A stretch of 64,000 bases of DNA from Klebsiella grimontii (GTDB lineage Bacteria > Pseudomonadota > Gammaproteobacteria > Enterobacterales > Enterobacteriaceae). Below the pieces are notes generated by a model, which saw nothing but the letters and a program-made list of their open reading frames with translations, was not told the origin of the DNA and ran no database searches. The stretch spans positions 62,001 to 126,000 of the forward strand of contig NZ_FZTC01000015.1 in the NCBI RefSeq assembly GCF_900200035.1, given 5' to 3'. Numbering within the stretch: the stretch's first letter is position 1; every line of letters starts with the position of its first letter. The position numbers and the translations under genes are program-made. This document shows positions 54,039 through 64,000 of this stretch, piece by piece.

Positions 54039-54980
54039 TTAACGCGCGCTAACCAGCTCGCGTTTCATATCGATGATCTGCTGAAAATCAGCCACGCTGC
54101 CCGGGCCGATATGCTGAGTACCGCCCATCGCCTTGATAAAGCAGGCGTGATCGTCAGTATCGAGCTTTTTAATCGCGGTAACGACTTTGGCCTTAAAGTC
54201 CGCCGGCAGGGCATTGCTGACGAGGATCGGACCGTTCGGGATCAGCGGCGATTGCCAGATAATGCGAATTTGCTTCATCAAATCCGGGTGATCCATGCGA
54301 ATCAGGCGGTTAAAGGCGCCGACGCTGTAGCCGCTGTTATAGTCGCCGACCATGGAGGTCCAGGTCACCGCGCCGGCAAACTGGCCGTTCAGCACCCCCA
54401 GAATGTCCTGCTCGTGGCCGCCGGAGAAGGTCACGCTGGAGAAGAAGTTATTATATTTGTTATCCGAGGTGCCGCCGAACTGCTGTTTAAAGGCGTGGTT
54501 CGGAATTAAAAAGCCGGAAGTGGAGTCCGGGTCGGCGAAGCCAAAGGCTTTGCCCTTCAGATCTTCTAACTTTTTATACGGACTATCGGCTTTGACAATC
54601 ACCACCGAGTGGTAGCCGCGGGACTGGTCTTTATCATCTACGGCAATCCCGACAATATCGACGGCCTTAGGATTGTTAATATAAACCGAAGCGTACGACG
54701 ACGGCGACATGCTTAATACGACGTCAACTTTTCCGCCCAGCAATCCCTGAATCACGCCGGAGTAGTCGGACGAGTTACGCAACTTCGTATCGACGTTGAG
54801 TTCTTTATCGAGAAACTGTTTAACGCACTGGTTATCACCAATTTGCTGCGTTGCGTTCTGACCGCCAAGGATGCCCAGATTTAATTCCTTCGGTTGTTCA
54901 GCAGCGCCTGCCTGCCACGCCATCATAATGCCTGCAACCGCTGCGGATAAACGAACTGCGCCAGTGATGTACTTTTTCAT
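54039..54980 (-). CDS. phnD: Phosphonate ABC substrate-binding protein
   Basis: 313 residues with a Sec signal peptide ('AGIMMAWQAGAA'). PhnD features include 'LNLGILGGQNATQQIGDNQC', 'SSDYSGVIQGLLGGKVDVVL' and 'GKAFGFADPDSTSGFLIPNH', the ligand-binding loop common to this family (PF12974). It captures phosphonates, phosphite or similar in the periplasm. No C-P lyase genes lie nearby, so the ligand might be hydrolysed elsewhere. It lies 23 bp after phnC. Confidence 0.92.
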   Translation of the reverse strand: MKKYITGAVRLSAAVAGIMMAWQAGAAEQPKELNLGILGGQNATQQIGDNQCVKQFLDKELNVDTKLRNSSDYSGVIQGLLGGKVDVVLSMSPSSYASVYINNPKAVDIVGIAVDDKDQSRGYHSVVIVKADSPYKKLEDLKGKAFGFADPDSTSGFLIPNHAFKQQFGGTSDNKYNNFFSSVTFSGGHEQDILGVLNGQFAGAVTWTSMVGDYNSGYSVGAFNRLIRMDHPDLMKQIRIIWQSPLIPNGPILVSNALPADFKAKVVTAIKKLDTDDHACFIKAMGGTQHIGPGSVADFQQIIDMKRELVSAR

Positions 54981-55003
54981 TATTTTGCCCGTGTGAGTGA
55001 AAT

Positions 55004-55846
55004 TTAATGCAATTGGCTAATTTCATCGCCGTACAGCCGGTGCAGAATTTCCTGATTCAGCTGCGTGGGATGGTCGTCAAAAATAATCTGGCCTTTGGCC
55101 ACGCCGATAACCCGCGTGCAATATTCACGCACCAGCTCCACCGAATGCAGGTTTACCATTACGCTGATGCCCTGTTCGCTAATTTCGCGCAGGACATTCA
55201 TAATTCGCTGCGTATTTTTCGGGTCAAGAGACGCGACCGGTTCATCGGCCAGCAAAATACCGGGGTTTTGCATTAATGCCCGGCAAATGGCCACGCGCTG
55301 CATCTGGCCGCCGGAGAGGTTTTCCGCCCGCTGTAGCGCCTGCGGCAGCATATTCATCCACTCCAGCAGGGAGATCGCGCGGGCGCGGTCGGCGTCGGGG
55401 AAGACTTTGAATAAGGATTTCAGGGTGGAAGTCTGGCTCAGGCGCCCCAGCAGCACGTTGGTCAAAACGTCGAGGCGCGGGACCAGACAGAAATCCTGAA
55501 AGATCATGCCGCACCGGCTGCGCCAGGCGTTTAACGCGCGGCCTGACAGCTTTGATACGTCCTGCGGCGTCCCCACTTCCGGGAAGCTCAGGATCTCGCC
55601 GCCGCTGGCGCTATGGGTGCCGTTCAGAAGGTGCAGAAGCGTCGATTTACCGGCGCCGGAACGGCCAATCACGCCAACCAGTTCGCCCGCATGAAGATCG
55701 AAACTGATGCTATCCAGGACGGTTTGCTGCGCGTTCCAGGATTTGCTCAGGTTACGTACGCTCAGGACCTTGCGTTGCCGGTCGGTATAGGGGGGCGTAA
55801 ACGGTTGAAACTCGGTTTCTGCAACCGCAGCCAGAGAACTGTTCAT
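55004..55846 (-). CDS. phnC: Phosphonate ABC ATP-binding protein
   Basis: 280 residues. Walker A '[20 protein letters not shown]', Q-loop '[20 protein letters not shown]', signature '[20 protein letters not shown]', Walker B '[20 protein letters not shown]', and '[20 protein letters not shown]' are all as in PhnC. It is the first gene of phnCDEE and carries a good Pho box 51-68 bp before its start. Confidence 0.94.
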   Translation of the reverse strand: MNSSLAAVAETEFQPFTPPYTDRQRKVLSVRNLSKSWNAQQTVLDSISFDLHAGELVGVIGRSGAGKSTLLHLLNGTHSASGGEILSFPEVGTPQDVSKLSGRALNAWRSRCGMIFQDFCLVPRLDVLTNVLLGRLSQTSTLKSLFKVFPDADRARAISLLEWMNMLPQALQRAENLSGGQMQRVAICRALMQNPGILLADEPVASLDPKNTQRIMNVLREISEQGISVMVNLHSVELVREYCTRVIGVAKGQIIFDDHPTQLNQEILHRLYGDEISQLH

Positions 55847-55896
55847 AAATGCGTCCAGGTTCGTCAGTCAACTGGGCACTATTAATGGTGTTTTAT

Positions 55897-55914
55897 ATGA
55901 CTGCCGGATGACAG
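55897..55914 (-). promoter_or_regulatory. Pho box of the phnCDEE operon
   Basis: On the minus strand, CTGTCAT (55914-55908) and CAGTCAT (55903-55897) are direct 7-bp repeats with 11-bp spacing, the exact geometry of a PhoB dimer site, with only one mismatch to the CTGTCAT consensus. It sits 51-68 bp before phnC, so the operon is probably induced by phosphate starvation. Confidence 0.8.
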
Positions 55915-56045
55915 TAAGACGAACAAATAGTGAACGGACGCAAGAGTTGGGGTAGTGGGTGGCGAAAAAGCCCGACAGGGCTCACACTTTTGTATCCACA
56001 AGCGGGAATTCGCGCAGGGTCTGCTACCTTTAATACGCTTTGGCA

Positions 56046-56183
56046 ATGAGATTAATAATGATACGTATTTCCTCTGATAAAGATAAGGCGTTGTATGCGA
56101 CATTAGCGGGGGAAATTTACCGCCTTGGGCGCAGAGGCATCATTCAGGATGTTCGTGCCAGGCTTCATGCTGAGTCGGTTTAA
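56046..56183 (+). CDS. Possible small protein (45 aa)
   Basis: A short frame reads 'MIRISSDKDKALYATLAGEI' then 'YRLGRRGIIQDVRARLHAES' from an inner ATG at 56058; an ATG at 56046 adds four residues. The composition and helix pattern look like real protein, but no strong ribosome site is visible and the family is not recognised. It could be a small stand-alone gene or the end of a lost one. Confidence 0.35.
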   Translation: MRLIMIRISSDKDKALYATLAGEIYRLGRRGIIQDVRARLHAESV

Positions 56184-56772
56184 CCGAATAGTTAATCTTT
56201 TCGTGCTTGATTACGATTGACCTCGATAAATTTTTAGTCGGCGACCAGGCCTTTTGTGCGGCGTGTAATTTCATTATTTACGCCAGTTAATGGAATTAAC
56301 CACTGACTTTGTGTTGATTATTGGCATTATATTCTTATTTTTTGACTTTGTTTGACTTTTTTGCATTTTCGAATGAAACCCTCGTTAAGAATAGTCTTAA
56401 CTGATAATGGCTAAGATCCTGGAACATATAATATTCACTTAAGAATCCCCGTACGCAGTCACAATAACCCTATGAAAATAAATGCTTTTTGTTTTTAACT
56501 CAATATTCTTATTTTTATTGTTTTGGCTTAAATTGACCTGTTCGGTAATTAGCCCTCAGAGCACTTATTGACACACATAGCGAAAAATCCTAAATTTGAT
56601 AACACAAGAAACAAGCAAGTCATTTAGCGTTCTTTGTCTCAAGCAATACTATTTTGAGTTTTGGGTTGAATATATTAAAGAGGGAATTTGCTGACTTAGA
56701 CTTTGCAGGCCTGGGCTATCAGCAGTGTTGTGATACGTTCAAGATTTCCAGGACTATGGGGTTTAACTTTAT
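56184..56772. other. Long AT-rich upstream region of ecpR
   Basis: 590 bp without a gene. It carries the RcsAB-like palindrome at 56384-56401, a tandem TTTGACTTTG/TTTGACTTTT at about 56341-56360, and long A/T runs typical of H-NS-bound promoters. In E. coli the ecp/mat operon is also preceded by a long regulated leader. Confidence 0.6.
56384..56401. promoter_or_regulatory. RcsAB-like box upstream of ecpR
   Basis: GTTAAGA-ATAG-TCTTAAC is a perfect palindrome. Its inner 14 bp, TAAGAATAGTCTTA, match the RcsAB consensus (TAAGAATATTCCTA) at 12 of 14 positions. RcsB is known to activate the homologous mat/ecp operon in E. coli, which supports the reading. Confidence 0.6.
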
Positions 56773-57315
56773 ATGGATTATAAATATTCTTTGGATCAGT
56801 GCATCTGGCCAGCGCATGACAGTTATTTTCTTAAAGGACTCGCTGAGCTAATTATTGATATCGATAACTTAATTTACCTGTCACTTGAAAAGGTACGCCG
56901 GGAATTTGTATTTATTAATCTTAGCGCCAGTTCGCTGAACTATTTTATCCGCCGCGATAATGAGTGGCTAGCTGAAATGAAAGGCAAACAAATTGTATTA
57001 ATTGCCGCAAGGCGCTCGGAAGCGCTGGCCAATTACTGGTATTACAATGGCTCTATTCGTGGCGTGGTTTATGTCGACTTAACGAAAGATATTCGTCAGG
57101 AGCTGGCATACGTTATTAATGGTCGTTTTCTACGCAAAGATATAAAGAAAGACAAAATTACCAACAGGGAAATGAAGATAATTCGTATGACGGCGCAGGG
57201 AATGCATCCAAAATCTATCGCCAAAATTGAAAATTGTAGTGTGAAAACGGTTTATACCCATCGGCGAAATGCCGAGGCGAAACTGTATTCAAAGATATAT
57301 AAGCTCGCGCTGTAA
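56773..57315 (+). CDS. ecpR: Ecp pilus operon regulator EcpR (MatA)
   Basis: 180 residues. The C-terminal LuxR-type HTH is '[20 protein letters not shown]' and '[20 protein letters not shown]', and the central part ('[20 protein letters not shown]') matches E. coli EcpR closely. The N-terminus is about 16 residues shorter than in E. coli from this ATG; no better upstream start was found. EcpR activates the pilus operon and represses flagellar genes in E. coli. It lies 152 bp before ecpA. Confidence 0.93.
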   Translation: MDYKYSLDQCIWPAHDSYFLKGLAELIIDIDNLIYLSLEKVRREFVFINLSASSLNYFIRRDNEWLAEMKGKQIVLIAARRSEALANYWYYNGSIRGVVYVDLTKDIRQELAYVINGRFLRKDIKKDKITNREMKIIRMTAQGMHPKSIAKIENCSVKTVYTHRRNAEAKLYSKIYKLAL

Positions 57316-57467
57316 TTAGTAATAGATGTTAATTTTAAAATTGTGCACCAGGTCGTAACCCCAAAATAATTTTCGCCGCAATAAACATTATGCGGCCTGA
57401 ACTATGGCGGGAAATGCACACAGACGTGGGACATCAGGTCCCTTAATAAACTCAGGATGAAAAAGCT

Positions 57468-58055
57468 ATGAAAAAAAAGGTTCTTGCAATTGCTCTGGTA
57501 ACCGCGTTTGCCGGTATGGGTGTCGCTCAGGCAGCTGACGTTACTGCTCAGGCAGTCGCTACCTGGTCCGCAACCGCCAAAAAAGACACTACCAGCAAGC
57601 TGGTGGTGACTCCGCTGGGCAGCCTGGCTTTCCAGTATGCCGAAGGGATTAAAGGCTTTAACTCACAGAAAGGCCTGTTTGATGTGGCTATCGAAGGTGA
57701 CGCCACCGCGACCGCATTCAAACTGACCTCTCGTCTGATCACCAACACCCTGACTCAGCTGGATACCTCTGGTTCCACCCTGAGCGTGGGCGTTGACTAC
57801 AACGGCGCTGCGGTCGAAAAAACGGCTGACACCACCATGATCGACACCGCGGCGGGCATCCTGGGCGGCAACCTCAGCGCGCTGTCTAACGGCTATAACG
57901 TTGCGGGTCGTACTACCGCTCAGGACGGCTTCACGTTCTCCATCATCAGCGGCACGACCAATGGCTCTACGGCTGTCACTGACTACAGCGCCCTGCCGGA
58001 AGGTATCTGGAGCGGTGACGTCAGCGTACAGTTCGACGCGACCTGGACCAGCTGA
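57468..58055 (+). CDS. ecpA: Common pilus major subunit EcpA
   Basis: 195 residues with signal peptide '[21 protein letters not shown]'. It is the structural rod of the E. coli common pilus (Mat fimbria), an alpha-class chaperone-usher fibre that mediates early biofilm formation and binding to host cells. Text such as '[20 protein letters not shown]' and '[17 protein letters not shown]' is typical. It has no cysteines. A stem-loop directly after the stop may favour high expression of this gene over the assembly genes. Confidence 0.95.
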   Translation: MKKKVLAIALVTAFAGMGVAQAADVTAQAVATWSATAKKDTTSKLVVTPLGSLAFQYAEGIKGFNSQKGLFDVAIEGDATATAFKLTSRLITNTLTQLDTSGSTLSVGVDYNGAAVEKTADTTMIDTAAGILGGNLSALSNGYNVAGRTTAQDGFTFSIISGTTNGSTAVTDYSALPEGIWSGDVSVQFDATWTS

Positions 58056-58070
58056 TCCTCTCGTAGCACC

Positions 58071-58094
58071 AGGCAGGGGGTATTCCCCCTGCCT
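58071..58094 (+). terminator. Attenuator-like stem-loop between ecpA and ecpB
   Basis: AGGCAGGGGG and CCCCCTGCCT form a perfect 10-bp stem with a 4-nt loop, followed by a weak T stretch. It lies 16 bp after ecpA and 22 bp before ecpB. It could stop most transcripts or protect the ecpA message, explaining excess of the major subunit. Confidence 0.7.
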
Positions 58095-58115
58095 TATTTC
58101 ACGGACTGAATTCAT

Positions 58116-58784
58116 ATGAAAAAACACATTCTGGCCATCAGCCTGTTGCTCAGCACAATGACGCCAGCCCTGGCGCTGGATGTGGGCGATATCTCTTCAT
58201 TTATGAACAGCGAAAGCAGCACGCTGAGTAAAGAGATCAAGAACACGACCGACAGCGGTCGCTTAATTAACATCCATATGGAACGCCTCTCTTCGCCGCT
58301 GGATGGCGGCAAGGTCATCCCGATGGATAAGCAGGACGAGATTTTACTGACCCCGGCCAGTCTGCTGCTGCCCGCGAAAGCCAGCGACGTGATCCGCTTT
58401 TTCTACAAAGGCCCGGCGGACGATAAAGAGCGCTATTACCGTATCGTCTGGTTCGATCAGGCGCTCAGCGATGCCCAGCGCAATGGCTCGACCCGCAGCG
58501 CGGTCGCCACGGCCTCGGCACGCATCGGCACTATCCTGGTGGTGGCGCCAAGAAAAGCAAACTTCCGCTATCAGTACGCCAACGGCACGCTGGTCAATAC
58601 CGGTAACGCGACGTTGCGCATTCTTGCCTACGGCCCGTGTCTGAAGCCGGCTGACGGTAAAGAGTGCAAGGAAAATTACTTCCTGATGCCGGGTAAAGAG
58701 CGTCGCTTCACGCGCGTGAACGTTGCGGACAAAAAAGGACGGGTCGCGCTCTGGCAGGGCGAGCAGTTTGTTCCCGTGAAATAG
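58116..58784 (+). CDS. ecpB: Common pilus chaperone EcpB
   Basis: 222 residues with a signal peptide ('[12 protein letters not shown]'). The periplasmic chaperone fold is recognisable from '[20 protein letters not shown]', '[15 protein letters not shown]' and '[20 protein letters not shown]'. It would carry EcpA or EcpD to the usher. It resembles EcpE, the second chaperone of the operon. The mature part contains a disulphide-capable pair ('[16 protein letters not shown]'). Confidence 0.93.
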   Translation: MKKHILAISLLLSTMTPALALDVGDISSFMNSESSTLSKEIKNTTDSGRLINIHMERLSSPLDGGKVIPMDKQDEILLTPASLLLPAKASDVIRFFYKGPADDKERYYRIVWFDQALSDAQRNGSTRSAVATASARIGTILVVAPRKANFRYQYANGTLVNTGNATLRILAYGPCLKPADGKECKENYFLMPGKERRFTRVNVADKKGRVALWQGEQFVPVK

Positions 58785-58809
58785 ACATTTCTTATGACGG
58801 ATCAACATT

Positions 58810-61335
58810 ATGGCTCAACCAGGGATCGCTCCAGGATTAAAAACACTCTTTGCCTCCGGCATGGTCATTTTGCTGGTTCCATTTAGCGTCACTGCCGCCT
58901 CCGACAAAGTACAGCAAATCGGCGGCGTGATTATCCCCCAGGCCTTCAGCCAGGCGCTGCAGGACGGAATGAGCATTCCTCTGTTTATTCACCTTAAAGG
59001 CAGCACCGGTACCCAGGACGATCAGCGGATCGGCAATGCCTTTATCTGGCTGGATAACGGCGTGTTGCGCGTACGGCAAATTCAGCTGGAAGAAAACGAT
59101 AATAACGCCACCGTCAGCGAACAGACCCGCAAACAGCTCACCGCGCTGGCCAATGAAGCTTTCAGCAAAGAACTCAATATTAGCCTCACAGATGATGCGC
59201 AGCTACAGCTCAGCCTGCGCCAGCTGCTGCTGCAGCTGGTGGTGAAGAAGGAGGCGCTGGGTACGGTGCTGCGTTCGCGCAGCGAAGATATCGGCCAGTC
59301 CAGCGTCAACACCCTCAGCAGCACCCTGAACTATAACCTCGGGGTCTATAACAACCAGATGCGCAACGGCGGCAATAATACCTCCAGCTATCTGTCGTTG
59401 AACAACGTCACCGCGCTGCGCGAGCACCACCTGGTGCTCGACGGCTCGCTGTACGGTATTGGCTCCGGCAATCAGGACAGCGAAGTCTATAAAGCGATGT
59501 ATGAGCGCGACTTTGCCGGTCACCGTTTTGCGGGCGGGATGCTGGATACCTGGAATCTACAGTCCCTTGGCCCGATGACCGCCGTTTCGGCGGGGAAGAT
59601 CTACGGCGCTTCCTGGGGCAACCAGGCCAGTTCGACGGTATTCGATAACAGCCAGTCGGCCACGCCGGTGGTCGCCTTTTTACCCGCCGCCGGGGAGGTC
59701 CATCTGACCCGCGACGGGCGCCTGATGAGCGTGCAGAACTTTGCCATGGGTAACCACGAAGTGGACACCCGCGGCCTGCCGTATGGGATTTATGATGTCG
59801 ATGTTGAAGTGATTGTGAACGGCCGGGTGGTCAGCAAGCGTACCCAGCGGGTCAATAAATTGTTCAGCCGCGGACGCGGCGCCGGCGCGCCGCTGGCCTG
59901 GCAGTTCTGGGGCGGCAGCTTCCATATGGACCGCTGGTCCGAAAGCGGTAAAAAGACGCTGCCGGCAAAAGACAGCTGGCTGGCGGGCGCCTCGGCCTCC
60001 GGGTCGCTCAGCACCTTAAGCTGGGCGGCGACCGGCTACGGCTATGACAACAATGCCGTTGCCGAGACGCGCCTGACGCTGCCGCTGACCGAATCCATTA
60101 GCGTGAATCTGCAGAATATGCTGGCCAGCGACAGCTCCTGGAGCAGCATCGGCAGCATCAGCGCCACGCTCCCCGGCGGCTTCAGCTCGGTATGGGTCAA
60201 CCAGGAAAAAACGCAGATTGGCGACAGAATACGCCGCAGCAATGCCGATAACCGGGCTATCGGCGGCACGCTGAATCTCAATTCATTATGGTCAAAGCTG
60301 GGCACGTTCAGCATCAGCTATAATGACGACCGCCGCTATAACAGCCACTACTACACGGCGGACTACTATCAGACGCTTTATACCGGCTCGTGGGGATCGC
60401 TGGGCCTGCGCGCGGGCCTGCAGCGCTTTAATAACGGCGACAGCAGCGCCAGCACCGGGAAATATATTGCGCTCGACTTCTCGCTGCCGCTCGGCAACTG
60501 GTTCAGCGCCGGCATGACGCACCAGAACGGCTACACCATGGCCAACCTGTCGGCGCGTAAACAGTTTGATGAAGGCAGCATTCGCACCATCGGCGCCAAC
60601 GTTTCACGGGCGATTTCCGGCGACACCGGCGATGACAAAACCCTCAGCGGCGGCGCGTATGCCCAGTTTGATACCCGCTACTCCACCGGTACGCTGAATG
60701 TGAATAGCGGCGTGGATGGCTATGTGAATACCAACCTGACTGCCAACGGCAGCGTGGGCTGGCAGGGGAAAAATATCGCCGCCAGCGGCCGCACCGACGG
60801 TAATGCCGGGGTGATTTTCAAAACCGGTCTTGAAGACGACGGCAAGCTGAGCGCTAAGGTGAACGGCCGTATTGTGCAGCTCTCCGGCAACCGTAATTAC
60901 CTGCCGCTGTCGCCGTACAACCGCTATGAAGTGGAGCTGCAGAACAGCAAAAATTCGCTCGATAGCTACGACATCGTGACCGGGCGCAAGAGCCAACTGA
61001 CCCTTTATCCGGGGAACGTGGCGGTGATTGAGCCGGAAGTGAAGCAGATGGTCACGGTCTCCGGGCGGATTCGCGCGGAAGACGGCACGCTGCTGGCCAA
61101 CGCGCGGATTAATAACCACATCGGTCGTACCCGCACCGATGAGAACGGTGAGTTTGTGATGGACGTGGATAAAAAGTATCCCACCATCGATTTCAGTTAC
61201 GGTAAAAACCAGAGCTGCGAAGTGGCGCTGGAGCTGAGCCAGGCGCGCGGCGCGGTGTGGGTGGGCGATGTGGTCTGCAGCGGCCTCTCCACTTATGCCC
61301 GCGTGCAGCAGACAGGAGAAGGTAATGAAAGCTAA
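58810..61335 (+). CDS. ecpC: Common pilus outer-membrane usher EcpC
   Basis: 841 residues. An N-terminal signal ('[14 protein letters not shown]') is followed by a long beta-barrel with alternating aromatic strands, a plug-like part, and a C-terminal domain beginning near residue 735 ('[20 protein letters not shown]') with a Cys pair ('NQSCEVAL', 'VGDVVCSG'). The alpha-class usher is the assembly pore for the pilus. The stop overlaps the ecpD start by 11 bp. Confidence 0.94.
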   Translation: MAQPGIAPGLKTLFASGMVILLVPFSVTAASDKVQQIGGVIIPQAFSQALQDGMSIPLFIHLKGSTGTQDDQRIGNAFIWLDNGVLRVRQIQLEENDNNATVSEQTRKQLTALANEAFSKELNISLTDDAQLQLSLRQLLLQLVVKKEALGTVLRSRSEDIGQSSVNTLSSTLNYNLGVYNNQMRNGGNNTSSYLSLNNVTALREHHLVLDGSLYGIGSGNQDSEVYKAMYERDFAGHRFAGGMLDTWNLQSLGPMTAVSAGKIYGASWGNQASSTVFDNSQSATPVVAFLPAAGEVHLTRDGRLMSVQNFAMGNHEVDTRGLPYGIYDVDVEVIVNGRVVSKRTQRVNKLFSRGRGAGAPLAWQFWGGSFHMDRWSESGKKTLPAKDSWLAGASASGSLSTLSWAATGYGYDNNAVAETRLTLPLTESISVNLQNMLASDSSWSSIGSISATLPGGFSSVWVNQEKTQIGDRIRRSNADNRAIGGTLNLNSLWSKLGTFSISYNDDRRYNSHYYTADYYQTLYTGSWGSLGLRAGLQRFNNGDSSASTGKYIALDFSLPLGNWFSAGMTHQNGYTMANLSARKQFDEGSIRTIGANVSRAISGDTGDDKTLSGGAYAQFDTRYSTGTLNVNSGVDGYVNTNLTANGSVGWQGKNIAASGRTDGNAGVIFKTGLEDDGKLSAKVNGRIVQLSGNRNYLPLSPYNRYEVELQNSKNSLDSYDIVTGRKSQLTLYPGNVAVIEPEVKQMVTVSGRIRAEDGTLLANARINNHIGRTRTDENGEFVMDVDKKYPTIDFSYGKNQSCEVALELSQARGAVWVGDVVCSGLSTYARVQQTGEGNES

Positions 61336-62968
61336 ATGGCTGGCATGTTTAATCATGTTAACGGCGGCGCTGTGCGTGACGCGGGTCAACGCTGCGGTAA
61401 ACAAAACCACCTGGCCCGATGCGGCGGCCATGCAGTTTGTTTTTGTGGAAAACAACTCGGACGATAACTTCTTCGTCACCCCAGGCGGCGCGCTGGACCC
61501 GCGGATGACCGGGGCTAATCGCTGGACCGGGCTGAAATATAACGGCTCGGGCACCATTTATCAGCAGAGCCTCGGCTATATCGACAATGGCTATAACACC
61601 GGCCTGTACGCTAACTGGTTCTTCGATATGTGGCTGGATAACTCGCCGGCTTCCCATCCTTTGAGCGGCCTGCGCTGCATCAACTGGTATGCGGGCTGCG
61701 ATATGGCGACCAGCCTGATCCAGCCGCAAACCAGCGATGCCAGCGGCTTCTACGGCGCAACGGTAACACCCGGCGGGCAAAAGTGGATGCACGGCATGAT
61801 GTCCGACTCTTTTTACCAGTATCTGCAGCAGATGTCGGTGGGCAGCAGCTTCTCAATGACCATCAACTCCTGCATGACGTCGGTGAGCTATGACGCCAGC
61901 AGCGGCGCACGCTGCAAAGACCAGGCCTCAGGTTACTGGTACGTACGTAATGTCACCCATACTAAAGCGGCCAATCTGCGGTTAATTAATACCCATGCGC
62001 TGGCGGAAGTCTTTATCAACAGCGACGGGGTTCCGACGCTGGGTGAAGGCAACGCCGACTGCCGCACGCAGACGATTGGCACGCGTTCCGGTCTGAGCTG
62101 CAAAATGGTGAACTACAATTTGCAGCATAATGGCCTGAGTAATACCTCAATTCATATTTTCCCGGCGATCAGCAACTCGGCGCTGGCTTCCGCGGTGGGA
62201 AGCTACGATATGCAGTTCAGCCTCGACGGTAACTCATGGAAGCCAGTAAGCGGCATCGCTCAGTACTATACGTTTAACGAGATGAAATCATCAGATTCAG
62301 TGTATGTTTTCTTCTCAAGCAACTTTTTTAAGCAGATGGTGACGCTGGGCATCAGCGACGTGAACACTAAGGACCTGTTTAATTTCCGTTTCTATAACAC
62401 CACCTCGCCGGAGTCAGGCTGGTATGAGTTTTCGACGTCCAACACGCTGATCATTAAACCGCGTGACTTCAGCATCAGCATTATTTCCGATGAGTATATC
62501 TCAACGCCGACGCGTGAGGGCTACGTGGGCAGCGGCGAACCGTCGCTGGACTTCGGCTATATTGTCACCACCAGCGGTAAGACCGCCGCCGATGAAGTGC
62601 TTATCAAAGTGAAGGGACCAACGCAGGCGATCGGCGGACGTTCATACTGTATTTTCACTTCACCGGACGGTACGTCGAGAGTGCCGTTCCCGGCGACCCT
62701 GGCGTTTACCACCCAGACCGGGGCTATCAAAACGTATGACGCCGGATGTGATGATACCTGGCATGATATGACCGATGCCCTGTGGTTAACCACGCCGTGG
62801 ACGGATATTTCCGGCGACGTCGGGCAGATGGACAAAACGACGGTGAAGTTTTCCATTCCGATGGATAACCCGATATCGTTGCGCACGGTGGAAGATAACG
62901 GCTGGTTTGGTGAAGTGAGTGCTTCAGGAGAAATTCATGTTCAGGCGACGTGGCGTAACATTAACTAA
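61325..62968 (+). CDS. ecpD: Common pilus tip adhesin EcpD
   Basis: 547 residues, the same length as E. coli EcpD, from an ATG with AGGAGAAGG upstream. The signal peptide ends '[10 protein letters not shown]'. The N-terminal domain has Cys pairs ('[20 protein letters not shown]'); the C-terminal pilin-like part ends '[15 protein letters not shown]'. It forms the polymerised tip that binds host cells. It overlaps ecpC by 11 bp and ecpE by 32 bp. Confidence 0.94.
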   Translation: MKAKWLACLIMLTAALCVTRVNAAVNKTTWPDAAAMQFVFVENNSDDNFFVTPGGALDPRMTGANRWTGLKYNGSGTIYQQSLGYIDNGYNTGLYANWFFDMWLDNSPASHPLSGLRCINWYAGCDMATSLIQPQTSDASGFYGATVTPGGQKWMHGMMSDSFYQYLQQMSVGSSFSMTINSCMTSVSYDASSGARCKDQASGYWYVRNVTHTKAANLRLINTHALAEVFINSDGVPTLGEGNADCRTQTIGTRSGLSCKMVNYNLQHNGLSNTSIHIFPAISNSALASAVGSYDMQFSLDGNSWKPVSGIAQYYTFNEMKSSDSVYVFFSSNFFKQMVTLGISDVNTKDLFNFRFYNTTSPESGWYEFSTSNTLIIKPRDFSISIISDEYISTPTREGYVGSGEPSLDFGYIVTTSGKTAADEVLIKVKGPTQAIGGRSYCIFTSPDGTSRVPFPATLAFTTQTGAIKTYDAGCDDTWHDMTDALWLTTPWTDISGDVGQMDKTTVKFSIPMDNPISLRTVEDNGWFGEVSASGEIHVQATWRNIN

Positions 62969-63641
62969 TTTGCTGCGGATGCTTATCTGCCTGCTGTCGC
63001 TCGGACTGGCGACCGCGGCGCAGGCCATCTCGGTCGGTAATTTAACTTTCTCGATGGCGGCGGAAGATGATTTTGCGTCTAAACGGGTGATTAATAACAA
63101 TAAAAGCGCCAGATTGTATCGGGTCTCTATTGTCGCTATCGACCGCCCCGGCGGCAAAGAGGTGCGCTCCCGTCCGGCGGACGGCGAGCTGTTGTTTGCC
63201 CCGCGCCAGCTCACCCTTCAGGCGGGGGAGAGCGAATATTTTAAGTTTTACTACCACGGCCCGAAAGATAACCGTGAGCGCTATTACCGGGTGTCGTTCC
63301 GTGAAATACCCACCCGCAATTACGTGATGCGTAATCAAAGCGGGACGGAAGTGAGTATGGATCCGGTGGTAGTGATGGACACAATTCTCGTTGTTCGCCC
63401 GCGCGAGGTGCAGTTCAAGTGGGCCTACGATCGTGCGGCGGGTACCGTCAGCAATACCGGGAATACCTGGTTTAAGCTGCTGATCAAGCCCGGGTGTGAT
63501 ACGACGGAAGAGGAAGGAGACGCATGGTATTTACGGCCCGGGGACGTTGTTCGCCAGGCTTCGCTGCGCCAACCAGGGAACCACTACATAATCTATAACG
63601 ATAAATTTATTAAGATGACCAAAGACTGCCCGGTGAAGTAA
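62937..63641 (+). CDS. ecpE: Common pilus chaperone EcpE
   Basis: 234 residues from the ATG at 62937 (AGGAG upstream). A signal peptide ('[12 protein letters not shown]') is followed by a chaperone fold like that of EcpB: '[20 protein letters not shown]', '[14 protein letters not shown]' and '[20 protein letters not shown]'. It probably serves the tip adhesin. It is the last gene of the operon and is followed at once by a terminator. Confidence 0.93.
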   Translation: MFRRRGVTLTNLLRMLICLLSLGLATAAQAISVGNLTFSMAAEDDFASKRVINNNKSARLYRVSIVAIDRPGGKEVRSRPADGELLFAPRQLTLQAGESEYFKFYYHGPKDNRERYYRVSFREIPTRNYVMRNQSGTEVSMDPVVVMDTILVVRPREVQFKWAYDRAAGTVSNTGNTWFKLLIKPGCDTTEEEGDAWYLRPGDVVRQASLRQPGNHYIIYNDKFIKMTKDCPVK

Positions 63642-63656
63642 CCGGGCAGCTTTTTT
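63626..63656 (+). terminator. Rho-independent terminator of the ecp operon
   Basis: CTGCCCGGT and ACCGGGCAG pair perfectly around a 6-nt loop that contains the ecpE stop, followed by six T. It ends the operon just before the convergent permease gene. Confidence 0.9.
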
Positions 63657-63668
63657 CGCACTTCGTCG

Positions 63669-64000
63669 CTAAGCCGCACGACCGGCATAGCGACGGTTCG
63701 CCAGCAGGCTCAGGCCGCAGCACAGTAGATAATAAACCGCGCCGGTAAAGACAAATATCGCCAGAGGGTATATCTGCACTCGGTTATTGACCTGGCCGGC
63801 AACGGTGGTCAATTCCGGTACGTTGACGATAAACGCCAGCGACGTGTCTTTGAGCAGGCCGATCAATATTCCTACCAACGAGGGCTGAACGTTACGCAGG
63901 GCCTGGGGCAGCAGGATCAGGCGCAGCGTCTGTCCGGGGGTAAAACCCTGGGTCAGCGCCGCTTCGTATTGCCCGCCGGGAAGCGATTGCAGGCCCGCCA
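63669..64000 (-). CDS. Polar amino-acid ABC permease (C-terminal part, start outside window)
   Basis: The frame is open to the window edge. It encodes the EAA-loop region 'YEAALTQGFTPGQTLRLILL' with 'PQALRNVQPSLVGILIGLLK' and 'DTSLAFIVNVPELTTVAGQV', then a last membrane helix and the stop. This is the conserved end of HisM/GltK-type permeases for glutamate, aspartate or similar amino acids. Which one cannot be told from this fragment. Confidence 0.88.
   Translation of the reverse strand, partial: AGLQSLPGGQYEAALTQGFTPGQTLRLILLPQALRNVQPSLVGILIGLLKDTSLAFIVNVPELTTVAGQVNNRVQIYPLAIFVFTGAVYYLLCCGLSLLANRRYAGRAA

Noticed and set aside
41..64000. CRISPR arrays
   Set aside because: No regularly spaced repeats of 23-40 bp were seen. 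The 21-bp iterons at 34.7 kb have no spacers between them.

Overview
The window reads as chromosome from a Klebsiella-type enterobacterium (Klebsiella/Raoultella). The evidence is the proB-proA-thrW block beside a divergent phoE, a complete ecpRABCDE pilus operon, and high-GC REP-like repeats. Genus is inferred from recognised genes and gene order; no database search was possible.

Layout. (1) 1-12.9 kb, GC-rich: the 3' end of a Dcu-type C4-dicarboxylate carrier; a TetR-controlled RND efflux operon whose divergent outer-membrane channel gene has collapsed to a remnant; two closely similar extra FabF-type ketoacyl synthases (one behind the pump, one behind an HxlR regulator); an F420-reductase-like dehydrogenase with a divergent HxlR regulator; and a DJ-1/PfpI protein. 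(2) 12.9-14.7 kb: mostly non-coding, with one small gene. (3) About 14.7-38.3 kb: an AT-rich island of about 23.6 kb next to thrW (tRNA-Thr), with a P4-type integrase and AlpA at the tRNA end and yafNO at the far end. It resembles an integrated mobilizable plasmid, with a RepL-like initiator plus 21-bp iterons, ParA and partner, a MOBQ-type relaxase with an accessory protein, and a decayed pilV. Its cargo looks like phage defence: a DUF4365 / SIR2-like / DUF3644(HEPN) trio, a dGTPase with an unknown partner, and a PrrC/RloC-like anticodon-nuclease ATPase with an N-terminal frameshift. It also encodes a truncated H-NS-like protein of the H-NST kind. (4) 38.3-64 kb, GC-rich core: proBA, phoE, an NlpC-like lipoprotein, a LysR-linked sulfonate/sulfate-ester ABC system with a fused double permease and an arylsulfotransferase-thioredoxin fusion, an AraC regulator with a TauE-type exporter, a HAD phosphatase broken by one stop codon, phnCDEE behind a good Pho box, ecpRABCDE, and the 3' end of an amino-acid ABC permease.

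How the parts work together. The RND adaptor and pump form a translationally coupled pair. Two related 22-bp palindromes, before tetR and before the adaptor gene, are probable TetR operators. With its own channel gene dead, the pump would have to borrow TolC. An extra FabF behind an efflux pump fits resistance to a ketoacyl-synthase inhibitor, which is only a hypothesis. The island combines maintenance (Rep/Par, yafNO), transfer in trans (relaxase) and defence. phoE and phnCDEE share likely PhoB control. The ecp operon carries an RcsAB-like box upstream of ecpR and a stem-loop after ecpA.

Several genes are interrupted: the channel gene, the ProC-like gene, pilV, the ATPase, an unknown gene near 33.4 kb and the HAD gene. 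Read-level checking would separate decay from indel error.
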